Positions 1 through 10,922 are shown, counted from the first letter of the stretch. The stretch: 64,000 bases of DNA from Pandoraea pulmonicola (GCF_000815105.2 NZ_CP010310.2:2604001-2668000), one strand, 5' to 3'. Numbers and translations are program-made. The notes: generated by a model not told the origin, from the sequence alone.

Positions 1-175
1 TCTGGCGCTCACGCTGCTGGTGGCGTTCTCGGTCGTGGGCGACCTGTTCGAATCTCAACTCAAACGGCAGGCCGGCGTGAAGGATTCCAGCGCGCTGCTG
101 CCCGGCCACGGAGGCGTGCTCGACAGAATCGACGCATTGCTCCCGGTGCTCCCGTTGGCTCTGCTCTTCGTCTGA
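1..175 (+). CDS. cdsA: Phosphatidate cytidylyltransferase, C-terminal end (partial)
   Basis: Only the last 57 codons lie in the window (frame starting at base 2, stop TGA 173-175). The peptide carries the CDP-alcohol cytidylyltransferase signature: [10 protein letters not shown] followed by KDSS and [12 protein letters not shown], then a hydrophobic tail. The enzyme makes CDP-diacylglycerol from phosphatidic acid and CTP in the inner membrane. The stop is 2 bases before the dxr ATG, so it is the upstream gene of the envelope/isoprenoid operon, in the usual uppS-cdsA-dxr-rseP order. The 5' part is outside the window. Confidence 0.93.
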   Translation, partial: LALTLLVAFSVVGDLFESQLKRQAGVKDSSALLPGHGGVLDRIDALLPVLPLALLFV

Positions 176-177
176 TC

Positions 178-1377
178 ATGTCGCAACGTCTCTCCATTCT
201 CGGCTCCACTGGCTCCATCGGCGTCAGCACGCTCGATGTCGTTGGCCGACATCCCGACCGGTTCACCGTTTATGCGCTTTCGGCGCACCGCAATCTGGAT
301 CGCCTGTTCGAACAATGCGTCGCGCATCGTCCGCAGGTGGCCGTGGTTGCCGATGCCGACGGGGCTCGTTCGCTGGCAGCGCGTCTGGCCGAGGCCGGAC
401 TGAAGATCGAGGTCGCGTACGGTCCCCAGGCGTTGGTGGACGTCGCCGAAGCGTCGCAAGCCACGACCGTCGTGGCGGCGATCGTCGGCGCCGCCGGCCT
501 TCAGTCGACGCTCGCCGCCGCTCGCGCGGGCAAGCGTATTTTGCTGGCGAATAAGGAATCGCTCGTGCTCTCGGGGGCGCTGTTCATGGCAACGGCCGAG
601 CGCGCCGGCGCGACGCTGCTGCCGCTCGACAGTGAGCACAACGCCATTTTTCAATGCCTGCCGCAGGTTGCCGGCGAGAGCCGGATTGCCACGCACGGCG
701 TGGAGAAGCTCGTGCTGACCGCGTCCGGCGGTCCGTTCCGCGAGCGCGAGTTGGCGTCGCTGGAAAATGTGACGCCTGACGAAGCGTGCGCACACCCGAA
801 CTGGGTCATGGGCCGCAAGATCTCGGTCGACTCGGCGAGCATGATGAACAAGGGGCTGGAAGTCATCGAGGCCCACTGGCTGTTCAACATGCCGCCCGAG
901 AAGATCGAAGTCCTGATCCATCCGCAAAGCGTGATTCATTCGATGGTCACGTACACGGACGGCTCCACGCTCGCCCAGCTTGGCAACCCCGACATGCGTA
1001 CACCGATCGCGCACGCGCTGGCGTTCCCCGATCGGGTGACGTCGGGCGTGCCGAGTCTCAATCTTGCGGACATCGCGCGTCTGACTTTCGAAGCACCGGA
1101 TCTGCGTCGTTTTCCGTGCCTGCGTCTGGCGTTCGATACGCTGCATCGCGGCGGCACGGCGGGGGCGTTGCTCAATGCGGCCAACGAAGTCGCCGTCGCG
1201 GCCTTCCTCGAAGGGCGAATCCGCTTCACGGCCATCGCGCAGGTGGTCGAGCAGGTACTCGACGCCGTGCCGGTGGGCGAGGCCACGTCGCTTGACGTCG
1301 TGCTCGAAGCCGATCGTCGTGCCCGCGAACTGGCGACCGGCATCGTCGCCAAATTGCCCGCGCCGGCGTTTTCCTGA
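178..1377 (+). CDS. dxr: 1-deoxy-D-xylulose 5-phosphate reductoisomerase
   Basis: Converts 1-deoxyxylulose 5-phosphate to 2-C-methylerythritol 4-phosphate with NADPH, the committed step of the non-mevalonate isoprenoid pathway (cytosol). The 399-residue product is standard length. It starts with the NADPH-binding loop GSTGSIG at residues 9-15, contains the NKESLV segment, and has the active-site stretch around [10 protein letters not shown] and the GNPDMRTPI segment. ATG 178 follows the cdsA stop by 2 bases, indicating translational coupling. The order cdsA-dxr-rseP-bamA is conserved in proteobacteria. Confidence 0.97.
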   Translation: MSQRLSILGSTGSIGVSTLDVVGRHPDRFTVYALSAHRNLDRLFEQCVAHRPQVAVVADADGARSLAARLAEAGLKIEVAYGPQALVDVAEASQATTVVAAIVGAAGLQSTLAAARAGKRILLANKESLVLSGALFMATAERAGATLLPLDSEHNAIFQCLPQVAGESRIATHGVEKLVLTASGGPFRERELASLENVTPDEACAHPNWVMGRKISVDSASMMNKGLEVIEAHWLFNMPPEKIEVLIHPQSVIHSMVTYTDGSTLAQLGNPDMRTPIAHALAFPDRVTSGVPSLNLADIARLTFEAPDLRRFPCLRLAFDTLHRGGTAGALLNAANEVAVAAFLEGRIRFTAIAQVVEQVLDAVPVGEATSLDVVLEADRRARELATGIVAKLPAPAFS

Positions 1378-1420
1378 CGCCGCGCCCATGTCGTAACGTC
1401 TCCGGGGCCCGATCTCGTTC

Positions 1421-2821
1421 ATGAATCTGCTGACCACGCTGCTTGCTTTCGCCGTCGCCATTGGCGTGCTGGTGGTGTTCCATGAACTGGGCCACTACAC
1501 GGTGGCACGGCTTTGCGGCGTGAAGGTGTTGCGCTTCTCGGTGGGGTTCGGAGCGCCGCTGCTCAAGTGGACGATGGGGAGAGACCGCACCGAATGGACG
1601 GTTTGCGCATTGCCGCTGGGCGGCTACGTTCGCATGCTCGACGAGCGCGACGAGACGCAGATCGTCGCCCCCGAGGACCGGGATCGCGCTTTCAACCGTC
1701 AGTCGGTCTACAAGCGCTTCGCCATCGTGGCGGCCGGGCCGATCGCCAACTTCCTGCTTGCCATTGCACTGTACGCCGGCCTGAATCTCGCGGGTGTGAC
1801 CGAGCCGGTCGCGCGCGTTGCGCCGCCAGCTGCGGGAACGCTGGCCGCACGCGCGGGGCTATCCGGAGGAGAGGTCATTACCGGGGTTCGCGAGAATGGC
1901 AACGGTCCCGATGCCGCCGTCGGCGATGAAGCGCCGGTGCGTTCGTGGGAGGATCTGCGCTGGCGACTCGTCGATCCGATGATCGAGGGGCAGCGTGTCA
2001 CGCTCGTGGCGCGCACGCGCGACGGCCGGGCCGAATACACGCTGGACGCCGCCGGTCAGCACCTCGACGCCGACGGCGATCAGGATTTCATGCAGCGTCT
2101 GGGGCTGGTGCCCTCGGCGCGCGTCAAGGTCGGGCAGTTGACGCCCGGGGGCGTGGCCGAGAAGGCCGGGTTGCGCGTCGGCGATGAAATCACGGCGGTC
2201 GATGGCAGTCCGCTCACGTCGGCCAAGGCGCTGGTGGATGCCGTGCGCGCCCATCCCGGCAAGCCCATGACGCTCACGGTGCGCCGTGATGGCGGTGTTC
2301 GCAACGTGACGCTCACGCCGAGCGCGGAAGTCGATGCGGCGGGCCAGGGTGCGGCAGCCGGGGCGCGCGTGGGCAAGATCGGCGCGGCGCTTGCGAGCCA
2401 GATCGACTCGGTAACGGTGCGTTATGGCTTGTTCGAGGCGATCGGTCGCGGCGCGCAGCGCACCTGGGACGTGACCGCCTTCAGCGTGCGCATGTTCGGC
2501 AAGATGATCACCGGCCAGGCGTCGCTCAAAAATCTGAGCGGTCCGGTCACGATTGCCGACTATGCCGGGCGTTCGGCGCGGCTGGGTCTCGATTATTTCG
2601 TCGCCTTTCTGGCGCTTGTCAGCATTAGTCTGGGCGTATTGAATCTGTTGCCGATTCCGGTTCTGGACGGTGGCTATCTGTTATATTATGCGGTCGAAGC
2701 GATTACCGGTCGGGCAGTTTCCGAGCGCTGGCAGGGCGCGCTGCAACGAGTGGGCATCGTTTGCATCCTCGCGCTCTCTGCCGTAGCACTTTTCAACGAC
2801 CTGTCGAAGTTGCTGCACTAG
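1421..2821 (+). CDS. rseP: RIP zinc metalloprotease RseP
   Basis: Site-2 intramembrane protease that cleaves the anti-sigma factor RseA during the envelope stress response and clears remnant signal peptides. The zinc motif HELGH is at residues 21-25 inside the first membrane segment, and the third ligand motif LDGG is at about 415-418 (NLLPIPVLDGG). Two PDZ domains lie between about 120 and 320 in the periplasmic loop. Length 466 is typical. It sits between dxr and bamA, 43 bases after dxr, so it is probably in the same transcript. Confidence 0.96.
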   Translation: MNLLTTLLAFAVAIGVLVVFHELGHYTVARLCGVKVLRFSVGFGAPLLKWTMGRDRTEWTVCALPLGGYVRMLDERDETQIVAPEDRDRAFNRQSVYKRFAIVAAGPIANFLLAIALYAGLNLAGVTEPVARVAPPAAGTLAARAGLSGGEVITGVRENGNGPDAAVGDEAPVRSWEDLRWRLVDPMIEGQRVTLVARTRDGRAEYTLDAAGQHLDADGDQDFMQRLGLVPSARVKVGQLTPGGVAEKAGLRVGDEITAVDGSPLTSAKALVDAVRAHPGKPMTLTVRRDGGVRNVTLTPSAEVDAAGQGAAAGARVGKIGAALASQIDSVTVRYGLFEAIGRGAQRTWDVTAFSVRMFGKMITGQASLKNLSGPVTIADYAGRSARLGLDYFVAFLALVSISLGVLNLLPIPVLDGGYLLYYAVEAITGRAVSERWQGALQRVGIVCILALSAVALFNDLSKLLH

Positions 2822-2893
2822 ACAGCGTCACGCGCCTGCCGGTCGCAGGCAAATCCGAGTTTTTACGATTCAATTGTTTCTTGGGGAAGCAAG

Positions 2894-5197
2894 TTGTCGA
2901 ATAAATACCACCTTGTTCCGAAGACCCTGGTGATTGCGGTTCTGGCGGCACACAGTTTCCTGGCGCGCGCCGTCGAGCCGTTCGTGGTCAAGGATATCCG
3001 AGTGGAGGGCTTGCAGCGCATCGAGCCGGGCACGGTGTTCTCCTACCTGCCGGTCAAGCCGGGTGACAAGTTCAACGACGATAAGGGCACCGAAGCAATT
3101 CGTGCCCTTTATGCAACGGGCCTGTTCTCGGACGTGAGCGTTGAAGCGCAAGGCAGCGTGCTGGTGGTGCACGTCAACGAGCGTCCCGCGATCGCGAGCA
3201 TCGACTTCCTCGGCATCAAGGAATTCGACAAGGACGGTTTGAAAAAGGCTCTGCGTTCGGTCGGCCTGACCGAAGGTCGCACCTTCGACCGCAACCTGCT
3301 CGACAAGTCGGAGCAGGAACTCAAGCGTCAATATCTCACGCGCGGTTACTATGCTGCCGAGGTGAAGACGACGGTCACACCGCTCGAGCGCAACCGCGTG
3401 GGCATTCAGTTCGCGGTGACGGAAGGCCCGAAGGCAACGATCCAGCAGATCAACTTCGTCGGCAACAAGGCGTTCTCCTCGTCGGACCTGATGTCTGAAA
3501 TGGAGCTCGGTACGCCCAACTGGCTGTCGTGGTACTCGAAGAACGATCTGTACTCCAAGGACAAGCTCACCGGCGATCTGGAAAAGCTGCGTTCGTTCTA
3601 TCTGAACCGTGGCTATCTGGAATTCAACATCGACTCCACCGACGTCTCGATCACGCCGGACAAGGATCAGATGTTCCTGACCATCAACCTGCACGAAGGC
3701 GAGCCGTACAAGGTTTCGGACGTCAAGCTCACCGGCGAGATGCTCGGCAAGCAGGACGACATCCAGAAGCTCGTGCAACTGAAGGCCGGCGACACGTTCT
3801 CCGCCGCCAAGCTGCAGGCGAGCACCAAGGCGATTTCCGATCTGCTCGGCAACTACGGCTTTGCGTTCGCCAATGTGAACGCCCAGCCGACGATCGATCG
3901 CAACAACCACACGGTGGCCTTGACGATGACGATCGATCCGGGCCGCCGCGTGTACGTCCGCAAGATCAACATCGTGGGCAACTCCCGCACGCGCGACGAA
4001 GTGATTCGCCGCGAACTGCGCCAGCTCGAGAGCTCGTGGTACGACGCCGACCGTCTCAAGCTCTCGCAGGACCGTATCAATCGTCTCGGCTACTTCACCG
4101 ACGTGAACGTGACGACCGAGCCGGTGGCCGGGTCGAACGATCAGGTCGACCTCCAGGTGAAGGTGGAAGAAAAGCCGACGGGTACGATCAACGTCGGTGC
4201 CGGCTTCTCGTCGACCGACAAGGTCGTGCTGCAGGCCGGTATCAGCCAGGACAACGTGTTTGGGTCGGGCACGTCGCTGTCGGTGAACGTGAACACCGGT
4301 AAGACCTACCGTACGTTGGCGGTCACGCAAGTCGACCCGTACTTCACGGTCGACGGCGTGAGCCGCATCACCGACGTCTACTACCGTACGTACCAGCCGC
4401 TGCTGCTCACGAGCGACTCGGACTTCCGTATCAACACGCTGGGTGGCAACCTCAAGTTCGGTGTGCCGTTCTCGGAAGTCGACACGGTCTTCTTCGGTCT
4501 GGGCTTCGAACAGACGCGTCTGCACCTGACGAGCGACGGCACCACGCCGCAGCGCTACGTCGACTACGCGAAGCAGTTCGGTTATGTCAGCAACAACTAT
4601 CCGCTCACGATCGGCTGGTCGCGCGACTCGCGCGACAGCGCGCTGATCCCGAACCGCGGTCATTATCAGCAGGCCAACCTGGAAGTCGGCACGCCGATCG
4701 GGACGACCAAGTACTTCCGTGCCTACTACCAGCACCAGTACTACTATCCGGTGAGCCGCGGTTTCACGCTGGCACTGAACGGCGAAGTGGGCTACGGTCA
4801 CGGGTTGGGCGGTCAGCCGTTCCCGATCTTCAAGAACTACTTCGCGGGCGGTATCGGTTCGGTGCGTGGTTATGAGCCGAGCTCGCTGGGTCCGCGGGAT
4901 ACGAACGGCGAACCGCTGGGCGGCGCCTCGAAGCTGATCGGTAACATCGAACTGACGTTCCCGCTGCCGGGCACGGGTTACGATCGCACGCTGCGCATCT
5001 TCACGTTCTTCGACGGTGGTAACGTGTTCGACAACGGCCAGGCGATTACCGTCAATAACCTGCGCTATTCTTATGGTTTCGGCCTGTCATGGATTTCGCC
5101 GATCGGCCCGCTCAAGCTCTCGATGGGTTTCCCGCTCGTCAAGAAGACGGGCGACCAGTACCAGAAATTCCAGTTCCAGGTCGGTACGTCGTTCTGA
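2894..5197 (+). CDS. bamA: Outer membrane protein assembly factor BamA
   Basis: Central Omp85 protein that folds and inserts beta-barrel proteins into the outer membrane. The predicted start is TTG at 2894. The next residues form a signal peptide (basic MSNKYHLVPK, hydrophobic core, cleavage near ARA/VEPF at 26-27). Five POTRA repeats fill about 27-420 and the 16-strand barrel fills 420-767. The protein ends in the usual C-terminal phenylalanine (QVGTSF). Length 767 is normal. The gene lies between rseP and skp, the standard bam context. No in-frame ATG precedes a plausible signal peptide, so the TTG start is favoured. Confidence 0.97.
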   Translation: MSNKYHLVPKTLVIAVLAAHSFLARAVEPFVVKDIRVEGLQRIEPGTVFSYLPVKPGDKFNDDKGTEAIRALYATGLFSDVSVEAQGSVLVVHVNERPAIASIDFLGIKEFDKDGLKKALRSVGLTEGRTFDRNLLDKSEQELKRQYLTRGYYAAEVKTTVTPLERNRVGIQFAVTEGPKATIQQINFVGNKAFSSSDLMSEMELGTPNWLSWYSKNDLYSKDKLTGDLEKLRSFYLNRGYLEFNIDSTDVSITPDKDQMFLTINLHEGEPYKVSDVKLTGEMLGKQDDIQKLVQLKAGDTFSAAKLQASTKAISDLLGNYGFAFANVNAQPTIDRNNHTVALTMTIDPGRRVYVRKINIVGNSRTRDEVIRRELRQLESSWYDADRLKLSQDRINRLGYFTDVNVTTEPVAGSNDQVDLQVKVEEKPTGTINVGAGFSSTDKVVLQAGISQDNVFGSGTSLSVNVNTGKTYRTLAVTQVDPYFTVDGVSRITDVYYRTYQPLLLTSDSDFRINTLGGNLKFGVPFSEVDTVFFGLGFEQTRLHLTSDGTTPQRYVDYAKQFGYVSNNYPLTIGWSRDSRDSALIPNRGHYQQANLEVGTPIGTTKYFRAYYQHQYYYPVSRGFTLALNGEVGYGHGLGGQPFPIFKNYFAGGIGSVRGYEPSSLGPRDTNGEPLGGASKLIGNIELTFPLPGTGYDRTLRIFTFFDGGNVFDNGQAITVNNLRYSYGFGLSWISPIGPLKLSMGFPLVKKTGDQYQKFQFQVGTSF

Positions 5198-5249
5198 CGA
5201 CGGTGCACCGACGGGTTCCGCATGAATCATTGTTGTAAGGGGTAATACA

Positions 5250-5777
5250 TTGAACGGTATCCGTAAGCATTGCCTGCGCGGCCTCGCCGCGGCGTTGCTG
5301 GCCGGTGTGGCGTTTGCCGCCACGGCTCAGGATGCGCGCATCGCCGCGGTCAATTCGGATCGCATTCTGCGCGATTCTGCACCGGCCAAGGCGGCCCAAG
5401 CCAAGCTCGAAGCCGAGTTCTCCAAGCGGGATGCGGATCTGCAGAGCATGGCGCAACGTCTCAAGGCGATGTCGGACAAGCTCGACAAGGACAATCCCAC
5501 GTTGTCCGATGCCGAGCGCGCCAAGCGTCAGCGTGATCTGGCTGCGGCCGACACCGAGTTCCAGCGCAAGCAGCGCGAGTTCCGTGAAGACCTGAACCAG
5601 CGTCGCAACGAAGAACTCGCCGCCGTGCTCGACCGCGCCAACCGCGTCATCAAGCAAATTGCCGAGACCGAAAAGTACGATCTCATCGTGCAGGAAGCAG
5701 TCTACGTGAGCCCGCGTATCGACATCACCGATAAGGTGCTCAAGACCCTGAACGGCGGTTCGGGCAGCGGCAAGTGA
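5250..5777 (+). CDS. skp: Periplasmic chaperone Skp/OmpH
   Basis: Periplasmic trimeric chaperone that holds unfolded outer-membrane proteins on their way to BamA. The 175-residue product begins at TTG 5250 with a clear signal peptide (about 1-27, hydrophobic core [15 protein letters not shown]). It is followed by the OmpH core ([11 protein letters not shown]) and a long charged coiled-coil region (about 45-150). A Shine-Dalgarno-like AAGGGG lies 9-14 bases upstream of TTG. The gene is directly downstream of bamA, and its stop overlaps the possible GTG start of lpxD. Confidence 0.94.
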   Translation: MNGIRKHCLRGLAAALLAGVAFAATAQDARIAAVNSDRILRDSAPAKAAQAKLEAEFSKRDADLQSMAQRLKAMSDKLDKDNPTLSDAERAKRQRDLAAADTEFQRKQREFREDLNQRRNEELAAVLDRANRVIKQIAETEKYDLIVQEAVYVSPRIDITDKVLKTLNGGSGSGK

Positions 5778-6862
5778 CGGGGGCGTCTTCCATGTCGGGG
5801 ACACTGTCGGTTTCAATGGCTCAACTGGTGGCCCGCTTCGGCGGAGATCTGGTGGGCGACGGTGAGGTGACGGTCGAGGGCCTCGCGCCGCTGGACCGCG
5901 CCGGAGCCCGTCAACTCGCATTCCTGTCCAATCCGCTGTATCTCGCCGAAGTGCCCAAGTCGGGCGCGGCGGCGGTGATTCTCTCCAAGGCCGATTTCGA
6001 TAAGCTGCCGTCGCACGACGGCCGCACCTGGATCATCGCGCCGAATCCTTACGCGTATTTCGCCCGTGTGGCGCAGATGTTCGCGCAGGCGGCCGCACCA
6101 GTGTCCGCGCCCGGGGTTCATCCGAGCGCTGTGGTCGACGCGACGGCTGTCGTGCCGGCATCCTGCGTGATCGGCCCGAACGTCGTCATCGAGGCGGGCG
6201 TGCGTCTGGGCGAGCGCGTGCGTCTGATGGCCAACGTCTTCGTTGGTCGCGGCACCACGTTGGGCGACGACGTGCTCGTCTATCCGAACGTCACGATCTA
6301 TCACACGAGCGTGATCGGCGCGCGTTGCGTGATTCACGCGGGCGCGGTGATCGGCTCCGACGGGTTCGGCTTCGCGCCGGACTTCTCGGCCACGGGCGGC
6401 GAGTGGGTGAAGATTCCGCAAGTCGGCCGTGCCGTGATCGAGGACGACGTGGAGATCGGCGCCTCGACCTCCATCGACCGCGGTGCGATGGCCGATACGG
6501 TGATCGAGCGCGGCTGCAAGATCGACAACCAGGTGCAGATCGCACACAACGTGCGTGTCGGCGCCTATACCGTGATTGCCGCCTGTACGGGCGTTGCCGG
6601 CAGCAGTACCATCGGGAAGTTCTGCATGCTGGGCGGTGCCGTGGGCGTGGCCGGGCATGTGACCATCGGCGACCGGGTCATCGTGACGGCTAAATCGGGG
6701 GTCTCGAAGTCGATCCCCGGTCCGGGCACGTATACGAGCGCGTTTCCGGCGATTCCGAACGCCGAATGGAACAAAAACGCGGCGATCATGCGCAATCTGG
6801 ACAAGATGCGCGATCGTGTGCGTCAACTTGAAGCGAAGGTCAAAGACCTGCAAGACAAATGA
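5774..6862 (+). CDS. lpxD: UDP-3-O-(3-hydroxyacyl)glucosamine N-acyltransferase
   Basis: Third step of lipid A synthesis: N-acylation of UDP-3-O-acyl-glucosamine from hydroxyacyl-ACP. The 362-residue protein has the LpxD N-terminal nucleotide-binding domain (to about 105), then left-handed beta-helix hexapeptide repeats (about 110-320) and a C-terminal helix. The longest start is GTG 5774, overlapping the skp stop; ATG 5792 or ATG 5816 are alternatives, and the first 14 residues do not look conserved. The lpxD-fabZ-lpxA-lpxB order follows. Confidence 0.95.
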   Translation: MTGASSMSGTLSVSMAQLVARFGGDLVGDGEVTVEGLAPLDRAGARQLAFLSNPLYLAEVPKSGAAAVILSKADFDKLPSHDGRTWIIAPNPYAYFARVAQMFAQAAAPVSAPGVHPSAVVDATAVVPASCVIGPNVVIEAGVRLGERVRLMANVFVGRGTTLGDDVLVYPNVTIYHTSVIGARCVIHAGAVIGSDGFGFAPDFSATGGEWVKIPQVGRAVIEDDVEIGASTSIDRGAMADTVIERGCKIDNQVQIAHNVRVGAYTVIAACTGVAGSSTIGKFCMLGGAVGVAGHVTIGDRVIVTAKSGVSKSIPGPGTYTSAFPAIPNAEWNKNAAIMRNLDKMRDRVRQLEAKVKDLQDK

Positions 6863-7317
6863 GCGAGACCACTATCAATATCGACATCCACAAGATCATG
6901 AAGCTGCTGCCGCATCGGTATCCGATGCTGATGGTGGACCGCGTGATCGGACTGGAGCCGCACAAGAACATCAAGGTCATCAAGAACGTCACGATCAATG
7001 AGCCGTACTTCACGGGGCATTATCCGCAGCGTCCGGTCATGCCGGGTGTGCTGATCATCGAAGCGATGGCGCAGGCCGCCGCATTGCTGACGTTCTCCGA
7101 AGAGCCGGTGCACGACGAAAACACGCTCTACTATTTCGTGGGCATCGAGAACGTCCGCTTCAGGCGTCCTGTCGAACCGGGCGATCAGATCGTGCTCGAC
7201 ATCGATTTCCTGAGCGAACGTCGCGGGTTCTTCAAGTTCAAGGGCAAGGCTCTGGTGGAAGGCGAGATCGCGGCGGAAGCCGAGTTCATGTGCATGGTCA
7301 AGAAGAACGGCGAATAA
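6859..7317 (+). CDS. fabZ: (3R)-hydroxyacyl-ACP dehydratase
   Basis: Dehydrates 3-hydroxyacyl-ACP in fatty-acid elongation and competes with LpxA/LpxD for hydroxyacyl-ACP. The 152-residue hot-dog protein has the catalytic His at about 54 ([13 protein letters not shown]) and Glu at 68 (IIEAMAQ). Its ATG overlaps the lpxD stop (ATGA), so the two are translationally coupled. Embedding of fabZ in the lipid A cluster is the classical arrangement. Confidence 0.96.
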   Translation: MSETTINIDIHKIMKLLPHRYPMLMVDRVIGLEPHKNIKVIKNVTINEPYFTGHYPQRPVMPGVLIIEAMAQAAALLTFSEEPVHDENTLYYFVGIENVRFRRPVEPGDQIVLDIDFLSERRGFFKFKGKALVEGEIAAEAEFMCMVKKNGE

Positions 7318-7334
7318 CCGGAACCGAGACGCTC

Positions 7335-8126
7335 ATGACGAATATTCATCCCACCGCGGTCGTCGATCGGAACGCGCAACTGGCCGACGGCGTTGTCGTT
7401 GGTCCGTATGCGATCGTCGGGCCGAACGTCACGCTCGGCGCCGGGACACAGATTCTTTCGCACACCGTTGTCGACGGTCATACGACGCTGGGCGAGGGCA
7501 ACAAGATCGGCCCGTTCGCGTCGATCGGCGGCAGCCCGCAGGATATGAAGTACGCAGGCGAGCCGACCCGGCTCGTCATCGGCGACCGCAACACGATCCG
7601 CGAATTCACGACGATCCACACCGGTACGGTGCAGGACGGCGGCCTGACCAGCGTCGGCGACGACAACTGGATCATGGCGTATGTGCATATCGCACACGAT
7701 TGCCACGTGGGCAACCACACGGTGTTTTCCAGCAATGCGCAGTTGGCCGGTCACGTCAACGTCGGTGACTGGGCGATCATCGGCGGCATGACGGGCGTGC
7801 ACCAGTTCGTGCGCATCGGTGCGCACTCGATGGTCGGTGGTGCGTCGGTACTCGTGCAGGACGTGCCGCCGTTCGTCATCGCGTCGGGCGACCGTGCGGT
7901 GCCGTACGGTATCAACGTCGAAGGTCTGCGTCGCCGCAACTTCACGGCCGAAGCGATCACCGCACTGCGTCACGCCTACAAGCTGCTCTACAAGAGCGGA
8001 CTTACGCTCGACGAAGCCAAGGTGCAGATCGAGGCGTTCGGCAATGCCGGCGCTTCCGACGTCTTCGACGCCGTGCGTACGCTGCTCGATTTCCTCAACA
8101 CCAGCACGCGCGGTATCGTGCGCTGA
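7335..8126 (+). CDS. lpxA: UDP-N-acetylglucosamine acyltransferase
   Basis: First lipid A step: transfers 3-hydroxyacyl from ACP to UDP-GlcNAc. The start is ATG 7335, giving 263 residues beginning [10 protein letters not shown], the family's usual N-terminus; a longer frame from 7290 would add 15 unrelated residues overlapping fabZ. Hexapeptide beta-helix repeats fill residues 1-190, including the [11 protein letters not shown] stretch with the catalytic histidine, followed by the helical C-terminal domain. It sits 17 bases after fabZ. Confidence 0.96.
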   Translation: MTNIHPTAVVDRNAQLADGVVVGPYAIVGPNVTLGAGTQILSHTVVDGHTTLGEGNKIGPFASIGGSPQDMKYAGEPTRLVIGDRNTIREFTTIHTGTVQDGGLTSVGDDNWIMAYVHIAHDCHVGNHTVFSSNAQLAGHVNVGDWAIIGGMTGVHQFVRIGAHSMVGGASVLVQDVPPFVIASGDRAVPYGINVEGLRRRNFTAEAITALRHAYKLLYKSGLTLDEAKVQIEAFGNAGASDVFDAVRTLLDFLNTSTRGIVR

Positions 8127-8129
8127 CCT

Positions 8130-9305
8130 ATGTCGCCGACCCTTCCCGGCGCCGGCCAGCGAACCCTGGCGATGGTGGCCGGGGAACTGTCCGGCGATCT
8201 CATTGCAGGCAACGTCCTTGCCGGCCTCAAGCAGAGCCTGCCGTCCGACATCGCATACACGGGTGTCGGCGGTCCGCACATGGCGGAAGAGGGCTTCGAG
8301 GCCGACTTCCCGATCGACAAGCTCTCGGTCATGGGCTATGTCGAAGTCATCAAGCATCTGCGCGAGATCCTCTCGATCCGCAAGCAGCTCCGCGAACGCT
8401 GGCTGGCCGACAAGCCGCTGGCATTCGTCGGCTTTGACGCTCCCGATTTCAACTTCGATCTCGAGATCAAGCTGCGTGAGGCGGGTGTGCCCACGATTCA
8501 CTTCGTGAGTCCGTCGATCTGGGCATGGCGCGGCGGGCGCATCAAAAAGATCAAGCGCGCGGTCGATCACATGCTCTGCCTGTTCCCGTTCGAGCCGGAG
8601 ATCTATCATCGTGCGGGGATCGACGCCACGTTCGTCGGTCACCCGATGGCGGACAAGATTCCGATGGTGCCTGACGTGAGCGGCGCGCGTGCGAAGCTGG
8701 CGCTGTCTGGCAACGGGCCAGTGGTCGCCATTCTGCCGGGCAGTCGGACGTCGGAGGTGCAGCGCCTCACCCCGGTCTTCTTTGCCGCGATGCGTCTGCT
8801 CGCCAAGCGCGAACCGTCGATCCGTTTCGTGCTGCCGGCGGCCACGCCGCGCTTGCACGCGATGATGCAGCCGATCTTCGACGCCCATGGCGACCTCAAT
8901 CTGACGGTGATCGACGGCCAGGCGCCGCTCGCGCTCGAAGCCGCCGACAGCGTGCTGCTCGCGAGTGGTACGGCAACGCTCGAAGCGGCGCTGTACAAGA
9001 AGCCGATGGTGATTTCGTACAAAGTGCCCTGGCTCACCGCGCAGATCATGAAGCGTCAGGGATATCTGCCGTACGTCGGGTTGCCCAACATCCTGTCTGG
9101 CGAATTCGTCGTGCCGGAACTGCTTCAGCATTTTGCGACGCCCGAGGCGCTGGCGGATGCCGTCTGGCAGCAGTTGACCGATCCCGCCTTGCGGGAGTCG
9201 CTGCAGGCGCGTTTCACGAAGGTTCACGAGCAACTGCGCCAGAACACGGCGGCGCGCTCGGCCGAGGTCATCGAGCGCGTGCTGCGCGAGAAGGGGCGGA
9301 TATGA
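8130..9305 (+). CDS. lpxB: Lipid-A-disaccharide synthase
   Basis: GT19 glycosyltransferase joining UDP-2,3-diacylglucosamine and lipid X to lipid A disaccharide phosphate at the inner membrane. The 391 residues include the N-terminal AGELSGD motif, [10 protein letters not shown], and the GT-B nucleotide-binding region [13 protein letters not shown] 8130 is 3 bases after the lpxA stop, and the 3' end overlaps rnhB by 4 bases. Confidence 0.96.
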   Translation: MSPTLPGAGQRTLAMVAGELSGDLIAGNVLAGLKQSLPSDIAYTGVGGPHMAEEGFEADFPIDKLSVMGYVEVIKHLREILSIRKQLRERWLADKPLAFVGFDAPDFNFDLEIKLREAGVPTIHFVSPSIWAWRGGRIKKIKRAVDHMLCLFPFEPEIYHRAGIDATFVGHPMADKIPMVPDVSGARAKLALSGNGPVVAILPGSRTSEVQRLTPVFFAAMRLLAKREPSIRFVLPAATPRLHAMMQPIFDAHGDLNLTVIDGQAPLALEAADSVLLASGTATLEAALYKKPMVISYKVPWLTAQIMKRQGYLPYVGLPNILSGEFVVPELLQHFATPEALADAVWQQLTDPALRESLQARFTKVHEQLRQNTAARSAEVIERVLREKGRI

Positions 9306-10048
9306 GCGACGAAGTGAAAGTCCGCCGCACGCCTCGCAACGTCATGGGCGAGGGCGCGACGCCTGCTGCCGCAAAGCCGCGTGCGCGCGCCACCAAGGCG
9401 ACGTTGCCGCAAATGGCGTTCGACCTGTTCGCCGACGTGGCGGCCGATCTCACCTGCGGCGTGGACGAAGTCGGGCGAGGACCGCTGGCGGGGCCGGTGG
9501 TGACGGCCGCCGTCATCCTGGATCCGGCGCGCCCCATCAAAGGGCTGGCCGATTCGAAGAAACTCACCCCGCAGCGCCGCGAGGCGTTGTACGAGGAAAT
9601 CGTCGAGCGGGCGCTGGCGTTTTGCGTTGCCGAAGCGAGCGTGGCGGAGATCGACTCGCTCAACATCCTGCACGCGACGATGCTCGCCATGCAGCGTGCC
9701 GTAAACGGCCTTTCGCGCGTGCCGACGCTCGCACTGATCGATGGCAATCGCTGCCCGAAGCTGCCGATGCGTGCCGAGGCCATTATCAAGGGCGACGACA
9801 AGGTGCCGGCGATTTCGGCGGCGTCGATTCTCGCGAAGGTCACGCGCGATCGCCAACTGATCGCCTTGCATGACGAGTTTCCGCAGTACGGCTTTAACGA
9901 GCACGTCGGTTACGGTACGCCGCGCCATCTCGAAGCACTGCGCTTGCACGGGCCCAGCCCGCACCATCGCCAGTCGTTTGCGCCGGTGCGTGAAGCGTTC
10001 GAGCGCTTCGGCACGCTGACCGTATCGCGCGGGGTTCGTACGTCATGA
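9302..10048 (+). CDS. rnhB: Ribonuclease HII
   Basis: Cleaves RNA of RNA-DNA hybrids and single ribonucleotides misincorporated in DNA. The type-2 RNase H signature [15 protein letters not shown] is at residues 52-66, with catalytic D55 and E56. Downstream acidic residues are present (LIDGN). Length 248 exceeds the usual 190-220 because of a basic, alanine-rich N-terminal extension of about 45 residues. ATG 9302 overlaps lpxB (ATGA); a shorter protein could start at an internal Met, but coupling favours 9302. It overlaps the next gene by 4 bases. Confidence 0.95.
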   Translation: MSDEVKVRRTPRNVMGEGATPAAAKPRARATKATLPQMAFDLFADVAADLTCGVDEVGRGPLAGPVVTAAVILDPARPIKGLADSKKLTPQRREALYEEIVERALAFCVAEASVAEIDSLNILHATMLAMQRAVNGLSRVPTLALIDGNRCPKLPMRAEAIIKGDDKVPAISAASILAKVTRDRQLIALHDEFPQYGFNEHVGYGTPRHLEALRLHGPSPHHRQSFAPVREAFERFGTLTVSRGVRTS

Positions 10049-10824
10049 AGCTCATCAGTTCCAAAGACAACCCGTTCTACAAGCGACTCAAGCAACTGGC
10101 GCAGTCGAACCAGCAACGCCGCAAGCTCGGCCAGACGTTGCTCGAAGGCGTGCATCTTGCCGACGCGTATCTCGATGCGCTCGGCCAGCCGCTCGTCTGC
10201 GTGGCAGCGGAATCGGCACTCGAGAACGACGAGGTCGCCCGGATCTGGGCGCGGGTGGAGCCCGATCGTCGCGTGTGCCTGCCGCACGCGTTGTTCGAGC
10301 CGCTCTCGACGCTGGTCAACGGCGTGCCGCTGCTGTTCGTGGTCGAGATGCCCGCGGGACATCTGCCGGCTTCGCAAACGGCCGACTGCGTGATCCTCGA
10401 TGCCGTGCAGGACGCCGGTAACGTCGGATCGATCCTGCGCAGCGCGGCCGCTGCCGGCGTGCGCGATGTCTACTGCATGTCGGGCACCTCGCTCGCCTGG
10501 TCGAGCAAGGTGCTGCGCGCGGGCATGGGGGCGCATTTCTCGCTGAACATCGTCGAGCATTGCACGCCGGATTCGCTGGGGCCGCGACTGGCCGTGCCGC
10601 TGATCGCCACCAGCCTGCAGGCGAGGACGTCGCTGTACGAGCAGGACTTGCGCGCGCCCGTCGCGTGGATTTTCGGCAACGAAGGGATGGGGGTGTCGCC
10701 GCACTGGCTCGAGCGTGTGCAGACGCCCATCCGTATTCCACAGCCGGGCGGCATGGAGTCGCTCAACGTGGCGGCGTGCGCGGCCATCTGTCTGTTCGAA
10801 GCGGTGCGCCAGCGGCTGGCGTGA
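10045..10824 (+). CDS. TrmH/SpoU-family RNA 2'-O-methyltransferase
   Basis: SPOUT-class methyltransferase using SAM to 2'-O-methylate rRNA or tRNA. The 259 residues show an N-terminal substrate-binding domain (about 1-95) and the three SpoU motifs: [28 protein letters not shown] and the C-terminal knot [16 protein letters not shown]. The exact target (RlmB-like or another position) cannot be read from sequence. Its ATG overlaps the rnhB stop, and it is the last gene before a bidirectional terminator at 10878-10896. Confidence 0.92.
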   Translation: MKLISSKDNPFYKRLKQLAQSNQQRRKLGQTLLEGVHLADAYLDALGQPLVCVAAESALENDEVARIWARVEPDRRVCLPHALFEPLSTLVNGVPLLFVVEMPAGHLPASQTADCVILDAVQDAGNVGSILRSAAAAGVRDVYCMSGTSLAWSSKVLRAGMGAHFSLNIVEHCTPDSLGPRLAVPLIATSLQARTSLYEQDLRAPVAWIFGNEGMGVSPHWLERVQTPIRIPQPGGMESLNVAACAAICLFEAVRQRLA

Positions 10825-10877
10825 GAACGTGTCGATGTCCGCGCTTGCGGCGCATGGTGAGATTCCGAAACGGAAAA

Positions 10878-10905
10878 GGGACGCTCGAGGCGTCCCTTGT
10901 TGCTT
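10878..10905. terminator. Bidirectional intrinsic terminator
   Basis: Perfect self-complementary hairpin GGGACGCtcgaGGCGTCCC-type stem at 10878-10896. On the plus strand it is followed by TTGTTGCTTCT. On the minus strand it is followed by TTTTCCGTTT. It separates the convergent methyltransferase gene and ppsR. Confidence 0.8.
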
Positions 10906-10922
10906 CTGCTTTGGCGAAGTCC

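Noticed and set aside
2870..4801. 643-codon open frame antisense to bamA
   Set aside because: It is opposite an unmistakable gene, rich in Arg/Val/His as expected from the complement of a high-GC coding strand, with no family features. Other long antisense frames (for example 7185-9233, 12061-13647, 60933-62423) are rejected for the same reason.
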